Shown: piece after piece, positions 58,191 to 64,000 of the stretch
Position numbering within the stretch: the stretch's first letter is position 1
Layout: every line of letters begins with the position of its first letter
Assembly: GCA_033782935.1 (NCBI GenBank)
Contig: JAWQEG010001313.1
Coordinates: 310,001 to 374,000, forward strand
From: Petrolisthes cinctipes
Lineage: Eukaryota > Arthropoda > Malacostraca > Decapoda > Porcellanidae
Direction of reading: 5' to 3'
DNA length: 64,000 bases
The notes under the pieces: generated by a model
Told to the model about the DNA's origin: nothing
Seen by the model: only the letters and a program-made list of their open reading frames with translations
Database searches by the model: none
Translations under genes and position numbers: made by a program

Positions 58191-58329
58191 TTAATGCATA
58201 ATGCAGCACGATTCCGTGGCAAAGTTGCAATCACCACAGCCCAAATCAGGGTCAACACCAACGCAGATATCACCAATAGGGATGCAATCGATCAGAAAGT
58301 TACACACTGGGGGAGGCTCAACACAACAC
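58191..58329 (-). CDS. Exon 4 of the cysteine-rich gene (module 3 and stop)
   Basis: The acceptor has a good pyrimidine tract (TTTATTTTCAG). It encodes 45 residues with nine cysteines (CCVEPPPVC, CIPIGDIC, CGDCNFATESCC) and ends in TAA. The first base completes a Thr codon begun in exon 3. Confidence 0.8.
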
Positions 58330-61300
58330 CTGAAAATAAAGAATGATTGAATAAATTATTTTCTCTTTTGATATTGGTGACACAAATTTGAGTATAATCA
58401 TTCAAGAACTTGGAAATTTGATGCTTTAATACATACTTCAGGTTATAACTCAACTCTGAATGTCATAGGTCATGAATAGGCAATATAGGTGTAATTTTTA
58501 CCTGTCACAGGGTGGTTTTGTGTTAAAAAAGCCTTGTACAGTGATGGTATGAAGTAAGTAATCAACTTAAATACCAACAATTATAATAGTTTGGACTTGT
58601 TCGTAAGTTTCCAATACTGACCTTACCATATTGTTTCAGACTCATTTCGAAGCAGTTAATAGTTTTGCTAGTCTATTTATATGAGCTGTTATTATGATTT
58701 CGAAGCAGTACTCTCTCTTAGTCCTTACCATGAATAAACGTTTACGAACAAAATTTTAAGGTAAGAGCGAACTTTGCTTTTGTGTATATCATCTGATTCC
58801 AACCAACTATTCCTATAGCTTCTCACTACATCATGTGGCACGCATAACTTCTGACTTATCCATAATCTCTGATTGGGGCAGAGGAAACCTCATGGTTTTC
58901 AACATTTCCACAAAACAGTTCCTTCCTCTAACACCTCGCTCAAATCTTCCTCTCTGTTTCTTTGAATATTTCCTTTTTTCAGCATTGATTGAGATCAGTG
59001 CATAAATTCTCATGATGTAAAAGATTAACGATTGATTGATATTAGACGCCGCAACAATGAGGTAATTTAGCGCCAGGAGAAAATGAGATAGCAAGCAAGA
59101 AGGATATAGAAAGAAAAGAGGGACAGTTGAAGAACTGAAAGGGAGTGGCTGGGGCATAAGGGGAGCCATTTTCCTTAAAGTATATATCTCCTTCCAGCAA
59201 CCCTAATATTAATAATGTATTCGTGAAGGGACCCTGCGATGTAGTAAGAAAATTGAAAATAAATGAGTCCATCAAATATTGCTACGAAACGCCACCTTTA
59301 TGGAAGGAGCCTATTTCGTAGCATAGTCAGGATTAATCAGAAGCTTCCAATTTCCATACCCGATCACAGGGTCCTTAAGTAAAACACACACACACATAAT
59401 ATAATGAGAAATATACTGGAAACTAACGTGCAAGAGGAGCCAGTAACGCAGTTAATTGTTGAATCAGCTGTTTCACCAGCTTTACATGCACCCATGGGTC
59501 TACATTCGCCATTAGCTGCCATGCATTCTGTAGTGGTCTTACAGTCTGCAGGTATATGACGAAAAAATATTTATGTATGGAACTCTTCATTTATGGAAAG
59601 TGACGGGCAGTAAACAGAGTAAAGTCTTTTCAGTGTTGTGTACAGTTACGAACACTAATAAGTATACAGCTTTGGTTGAAGCTTTGAACAGTCCAATTCA
59701 CCAACGAAGTCATTTCAATGGAGGTCTTATTGTGCATTTATTGAATGTCTTTAGGTATTCGAAGCACAACTGAATACTTATTATTGCTCGTGTCTGTACT
59801 TACGTGATTTTCAATATAATTTAATTTAAATCCTTAAAAATTCCTACATCAATATAAAATAAACTCTGTAAAATAATCAGTTAATATAATGGTATCACAT
59901 TTAAAGTGTCCATATTTCATGTTTATATTGTTCTAAAAAAATAATAGATATTATACAAGATTCAATGACATTCCTTTCAAGAAGTCTTTTAAATCTGGCT
60001 ATATATAATCTTTGCACGAAATCAGTCAATACAATATTCATACGTGTCTTTGTGTTGGAATTAACCACTGCTAGACTGTGACATCCTAACACTATACTTG
60101 TCATGTACAGCCACAATCAAATAACCACCGAAACTTTCCTTCCATCGTAGTCAATATCTTGGTAATAAAGAACAGACAGACCCTCATGATAATAATTGAG
60201 AAGGTTGAGGTGACGTAACGTGGTGTATGATTATATTTTGATATGATACTGATTAATTTGCACGATATAAGGAAAGTGTCGGTGGTTATTTGATTATAGC
60301 TGGTATCCATATCTTATTTGGTTAGAAAGGTTATTTTGGTGCCATTCGAAAGTCAAGAAAATTCTGCATATAATTAATTTTGGCCCAAATCTGGATATAC
60401 CAATAAGTTTTCGCACAGGTGGAATGGGAATATATCTATCAAGTTCAAGTAATTTTTTTTATATAGATATAATTAATTCTAGTAGTGAAAAAATTTATGT
60501 GAATAGCTTTTAAAACTAGCATGTAATAATAATTATATAATATTAATTCACCAAATTATTTTTTACATTTAGTTTTTAGAACAATAAATTGGAGAACACG
60601 AAAAACTAAATATGATCGCCATTTTATGGCCATAACTCGCAAACCCGTCACAGGATATTATTGTACTTTGGGAATGAAAATAACACAGATCATCAGTTCT
60701 ACATATTCCCAAAGTTTTAGTTTGTCAATCTAAATGTATTTATTATATTGTACTATATATTGATCGACTAGTGTAACTCTCTGAAAAAGTTCGTTTGAAT
60801 ACTTACTTATACAACACTTGCAGTCACGTTTCCCGTTCCCCTTGCATTTCACATCGATTAAGTCATCACATGTCTCCGGTGCTGAATCAGGATTGTAGCA
60901 AGTATTGCCTACTTCAGAACACGAACAACTCCGGCAGGTTTTCCAGTTGGGCGGACCTTGCACATCCACGCCCTTGGTGAGACACTAACACGTTTTCACA
61001 CACAAAAAAAATGCATGTGAAAACTTTGTAAGGAAATGTTACTTTATATGTGATATGAGAATCTGGTCTAAGACTGATTTAAACATTATTCATTTTGCTT
61101 TTAGTTGATTAGATTATTTCAAACAACGAGCTCGTAAACGGTCATGAATAGTTTTCTAGTTGTGGAGATGTTTGTGTGAAGAATGTGTAGGTACAATAGT
61201 TTAAAGTAAGTTGCTGTTCCTTGCAATCAACTAGACTATTACCATTGTGAAGTAATGTAAACGGCCTGTTTGAAGGGCTAACACTGGTGAATGTTTGTCT

Positions 61301-63697
61301 ATTCAACAAGTGCATGAAGTAAAAAGAATAACAAAGAATTTAGATATTTACACACACTGTAAATTAGTGTGGAAATATGGGAAAGGATTTCTTCGTTATA
61401 GCGGGTAGTTATCAAAATAATGCTTATATCATCATTCTTATCATCATTATTATTATCATCATCAAGGGGTCATGCACCACAATTACCTGTCTACCATGAA
61501 TAATAATAGAGTAAGAGGCATTTTAATAATCTGGCGGACATATTGGTCTCCATCTTGGATTTTGTAATCATGCAACCACTTCAAAATAATTTAGGTACAG
61601 CCACAATCAAATAACCACCTACATTTTCCTTCCATCGTGCAAATAAATCGGTATCATATCAAAATATAATCATACAACACCTTACGTCAACTCAACCCCC
61701 TCAGTTAATATTATGAGGTGCTGCAAAATCATACACATGTTGTTATTTATATTTGATTGTAGCAGCGCGCTTCGCTGATCCAACCAAACTTGAAGTGATT
61801 AGGTACAGCCACAATCAAATATGGTTTTGCAGCACCTCATAAAAATGATTGAGGGGGTTGAGTTGACGTAAGGTGTTGTATGATTATATTTTGATATGAT
61901 ACTGATTTATTTGCATGATGGAAGGAAAGTGTTGGTGGATATTTGATTGTGGCTGTACAGTGCCAGAAGGAGTAACAATAATCAATGTTCAAGTTTTATA
62001 TTTTTTTCTGTATGGTTTACATACAGGGTTTTTTGCTCAATTCTTTACCCGACGCATTTTTTTTCTTTTCTTAAGTTTTGTTTTTGTAAGCTGATATCGT
62101 ACAGAAAAAAAACTGTATATAACATAAACAACATAAACTTTTCTGTGTTGTGGTCAAACTTTCATTGCAAAACTTCAGTGTACACAACATTTTTTGTCTT
62201 CTGGTTTGGATCAATATGTTCTCTGCATTTCCAACCCGTGAAAGTGCAACATAGAGCTACTCATGTGTGAAGGCTAGATTTTCAGAGAGATCAAGCCCTA
62301 TAGATGTCTTGATTTGACCTTGGCTCTTTTTAATAGTAATTCCAAATGACAGCTTCAGAGGGTATTGTAATGTGAAGTGTTTATGTACACCTAAAACCTT
62401 CCCTGGGTCATACCCTTTTAGAATATACAGTATATGGTTTGTACGGTCTATTTCTTTTGCTTTGGGAGAAAAATGCACACAGACAAACACACACACAGCA
62501 AGACTCCTCTCTTTTATATATATAGATACTAATTGGATTCCCAGATCCCCCAAAATGGGGTTAAATATAAAAATTAACTGTCTAGGACGAATAATGAAGG
62601 AGTAATTGGCATTTTTAGGATTTGGTAGCTAACTTTGGCGCCATTTTGAAAATTAAACCTTTTGCATGGTCAAACTGTGGTAGCCTATACTTTTGATATG
62701 TTATTAAGGACCGTTGATACTACACTAAACAATTGAGAAACCTTTTGTAGGAATGTTTTTAGGGTAAGATGGGTTTTCTTTTATTACTGTAGCCACCTAG
62801 AAGTATCGACCTGCTTCACTCACGAGTTCTGCAGCCTACTTTAAAGGGAGATTCTCTTGGAAGTATAATGGTGGGCTACTGATTCCTCCTAACTATACTA
62901 GGAAACAGATCCCCCATTAAATTAACGTTAAGGTTGTCTATTTCTTGGCATAGTTTGGAGGAATGACAGACCTTCCATTTCACCAACAGGAGAATCTCCA
63001 CTTTAAAATCGAGCGGTTTATTATAGAATGATGGTTCCATTCCTTTTCCTGATGTTAAAGTTTGAAACAAATTATAAAGGATAATATCTACTCATTGAGA
63101 TTTGTAGATTCATTATTTTTCATATCACAATTATTTTACAAAGCAATCAATTATATTATGCAGTCCAAAACACCGTGATAAATATATGTTGCAAATTAGG
63201 CGAATGTTTAAGAAACTAAGTGTCCTAATTGTTGCATAATGAAATATGATTTCAAGACCAGACAAATTTATTTCAAGCAAAAACCCCCAACCATTGACAA
63301 AACTGATTAAATTGTTATCTTTCCCTTACACTTCAGATTTAAAAAAAGGGGTACACTGGTATTGTGTGTCGTATAGTCTGGACTTTAAATTGCCTTTTAA
63401 CCTACTTCAACTGTAAATTCATTATGAGTAATAAACATTATTAGTAATTATTTAATACAAAGTAAGAGTACACCAAATCCCTTGTGATGATTGTGATCGA
63501 ATATATATTGCTGAATGTATATTGAAAATAATATATAATTTCTTTACAGTAAAAAAAAATCAATGCATTTCTGTGCGCATATAACATACACTGGTAAGTT
63601 GTAACTTAAGGTATTCAAATAGTAAGTGCTGTTGGAGTAAACTGACCTGGGAAGTACTTAGTGCCAGCAGGATGGCAGTGAGGAGCAGTGTAAACAT
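58191..63697 (-). CDS. Four-exon gene for a secreted cysteine-rich protein (161 aa)
   Basis: Exons lie at 63697-63647, 60984-60807, 59545-59428 and 58329-58191. All three introns are GT-AG and the phases agree (0, 1, 2). The total is 486 coding bases from ATG to TAA. Exon 1 is a complete hydrophobic leader (MFTLLLTAILLALSTSQ), a signal peptide by composition. The rest has about 25 cysteines in three modules. Each has spaced cysteines and a CxCC or CC ending (RDCKCC, then SSC-T-CC across an exon junction, then ESCCIMH-stop). No transmembrane segment or enzyme motif is present. Disulfide-rich secreted proteins of this size include defence, cuticle-associated and inhibitor-like proteins in arthropods; the sequence does not decide which. 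The gene was assembled from splice logic alone, without transcript evidence. Confidence 0.8.
59027..59180 (-). repeat. 300-bp dispersed repeat, partial copy 5, in intron 3
   Basis: GATTGATTGATATTAGACGC, GCAACAATGAGG and GGGACAGTTGAAGAACTG match copy 3. It is inserted in the third intron of the cysteine-rich gene. Confidence 0.75.
59224..59378. mobile_element. TTAA-type palindromic MITE in intron 3
   Basis: GGGACCCTGCGATG at the left is mirrored by CGATCACAGGGTCC at the right, followed by TTAA. The left TTAA has mutated to TGAA. The centre has ATTGCTACGAAACGCC and its inverse GGAGCCTATTTCGTAGCA. Confidence 0.65.
59428..59545 (-). CDS. Exon 3 of the cysteine-rich gene (module 2)
   Basis: The acceptor is ACCTGCAG and the donor CAC|GTTAGT. 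It encodes CKTTTECMAANGECRPMGAC and ends CVTGSSC, with six cysteines. It enters in phase 1 and leaves in phase 2, so both junctions match their neighbours. The exon is too short to stand out as an open reading frame. Confidence 0.8.
59641..59798. mobile_element. TA-flanked MITE (TACAGTCACGAGC family) in intron 2
   Basis: TACAGTTACGAACACTAATA opens the element and an inverted TTATTGCTCGTGTCTGTA closes it. The interior matches the copy at 8875-9035. Confidence 0.75.
60106..60305. mobile_element. Palindromic TA MITE (TACAGCCACAATCAAATA family), 200 bp, in intron 2
   Basis: TACAGCCACAATCAAATAAC at the left is mirrored by GTTATTTGATTATAGCTGGTA at the right. CGTAACGTGGTGTATGATTA and CTTTCCTTCCATCG blocks are shared with the copies at 61.6-61.96 kb. 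The gene's second intron hosts it. Confidence 0.78.
60807..60984 (-). CDS. Exon 2 of the cysteine-rich gene (module 1)
   Basis: The acceptor is GTGTTAG and the donor TATAA|GTAAGT. It encodes 59 residues with ten cysteines, including CRSCSCSEVGNTC and CKGNGKRDCKCC, and leaves phase 1. If it were not spliced, the frame would run on into a low-complexity tail, as expected for intron read-through. Confidence 0.82.
61596..61763. mobile_element. Palindromic TA MITE, second copy, in intron 1
   Basis: It begins TACAGCCACAATCAAATAAC and ends at ATATTTGATTGTAGC with a damaged terminus. A 40-bp unique stretch with a CAGCG..CGCTG hairpin separates it from the third copy. Confidence 0.72.
61804..61957. 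mobile_element. Palindromic TA MITE, third copy, in intron 1
   Basis: TACAGCCACAATCAAATATG at the left and ATATTTGATTGTGGCTGTA at the right are perfect over the last 17 bases. TGAGTTGACGTAAGGTGTTG is shared with copies 1 and 2. Confidence 0.78.
62203..62526 (-). mobile_element. Helitron 5' end joined to helicase C-terminus, in intron 1
   Basis: On the minus strand the 5' end is A|TCTATATATATAAAAGAGAG at 62526, the common animal Helitron start, followed by a TG tract. After about 130 bases come LQYPLKLSFGITIKKSQGQ and LDLSENLAFTHE. A stop in place of Gln is followed by LYVALSRVGNAENILI, the last Pif1-type helicase motifs. The 3' terminus was not located, so the true end lies somewhere below 62203. 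It is a deletion derivative and different from the Helitron at 38.4 kb. Confidence 0.8.
62841..63006. mobile_element. TTAA-flanked palindromic MITE in intron 1
   Basis: TTAA-AGGGAGATTCTC is mirrored by GAGAATCTCCACT-TTAA. The centre has CTCCTAACTATACTAGGAAAC and CTTGGCATAGTTTGGAGGA, as in the copy at 54611. Confidence 0.72.
63647..63697 (-). CDS. Exon 1 of the cysteine-rich gene (signal peptide)
   Basis: ATG to CAG, 17 codons, followed by the donor GTCAGT. The leader is Leu/Ala-rich and ends STSQ. The purine context CTCACAATG fits a translation start. The reading phase at the junction is 0. Confidence 0.78.
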
Positions 63698-63734
63698 TGT
63701 GAGTCTTGATAAACTTTGTCTTCCTTAAAAATGC
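63698..63734 (-). other. Possible 5' UTR exon portion with upstream 3' splice site
   Basis: Upstream of the ATG on the minus strand is a T17 tract followed by GAATGGTTGCAG|GCATTTT, which looks like a splice acceptor at 63736-63735. A leader intron would put the promoter outside the window. This is speculative. Confidence 0.3.
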
Positions 63735-63910
63735 CTGCAACCATTCAACAATTGTAACCATTCAACAATTGTAAAAAAAAAAAAAAAATCTGATAATAAA
63801 CTTAGAAGTGTAATTATTACCCATTGCTACTATACATATCATTGACACCATTGAATGTTTATTCTACTATTGGTACATTCCTTCAAAGTATGCCCAGAAA
63901 CAGGGACAGA

Positions 63911-64000
63911 TTAAGGGCCCTGTGATCGTGTATTAGAACTGAAGGCTTCTGATTCCTTGTGACTATGCCACGAAACAAGCTTCTTCCATATAGATGGTGT
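63911..64000. mobile_element. TTAA-type MITE, cut by the window end
   Basis: TTAAGGGCCCTGTGATCGTG and GACTATGCCACGAAAC match the left halves of the copies at 59224 and 25709. The right half is outside the window. Confidence 0.6.

Noticed and set aside
61764..61803. CAGCG-CGCTG hairpin as the 3' end of the 62.5-kb Helitron
   Set aside because: The bases after the hairpin read CTAC on the relevant strand, not CTRR followed by T, and a TA MITE lies between.

Overview
This is eukaryotic DNA, most likely from an arthropod and possibly a decapod crustacean. It is AT-rich and rich in microsatellites. It carries short interstitial runs of TTAGG, the arthropod telomere motif, at 10.96 kb and 16.2 kb. 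It is dominated by non-LTR retrotransposons, TA-, TTAA- and 8-bp-target DNA transposons, Helitrons and tRNA-derived SINEs. There are no operons or other bacterial features. The species is inferred, not read from the sequence.

Layout. 1-1.5 kb: decayed antisense RTE-like LINE. 2.6-8.0 kb: LINE-1fam copy A (my label for the main LINE family here), with ORF1 open and ORF2 broken. 8.1-10.0 kb: a P-type MITE whose target duplication was later hit by a MULE-like element. 10-12.7 kb: AT-rich spacer. 12.7-14.9 kb: a P-element/THAP9-like transposon with terminal repeats and 8-bp target duplication. 15.3-19.6 kb: a repeat triplet and a large inverted duplication with hAT MITEs in both arms. 19.64-25.29 kb: LINE-1fam copy B, full length with target duplication and poly-A. 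27-29.4 kb: an element with very long inverted repeats. 30.4-32.3 kb: a Tc1/mariner-type (DD35E) transposase gene split by intron-like sequences. 37.3-43.2 kb: LINE-1fam copy D on the minus strand, split by a Helitron and by a P-like element, each with an exact empty site. 44.1-46.6 kb: LINE-1fam copy C, truncated at both ends. 46.6-55.0 kb: a second LINE family (LINE-2fam) carrying a hAT insertion, a SINE and a TTAA MITE.

The one convincing host gene lies at 58.19-63.70 kb on the minus strand. Four small exons with compatible GT-AG junctions and phases encode a 161-residue secreted protein: a hydrophobic leader followed by three cysteine-rich modules with about 25 cysteines. No exon is long enough to stand out as an open reading frame. 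Its introns are full of MITEs and a Helitron fragment. The modules share a C...CxCC ending; I cannot assign a function.

Much of the value of the window is in resolved insertion history. Several insertions can be read to the base because target duplications or paralogous empty sites are present in the same window. Two LINE families use ORF1/ORF2 arrangements in which ORF2 overlaps ORF1 in another frame without a nearby ATG. The dispersed approx. 300-bp repeat shares its 3' tail with LINE-2fam.
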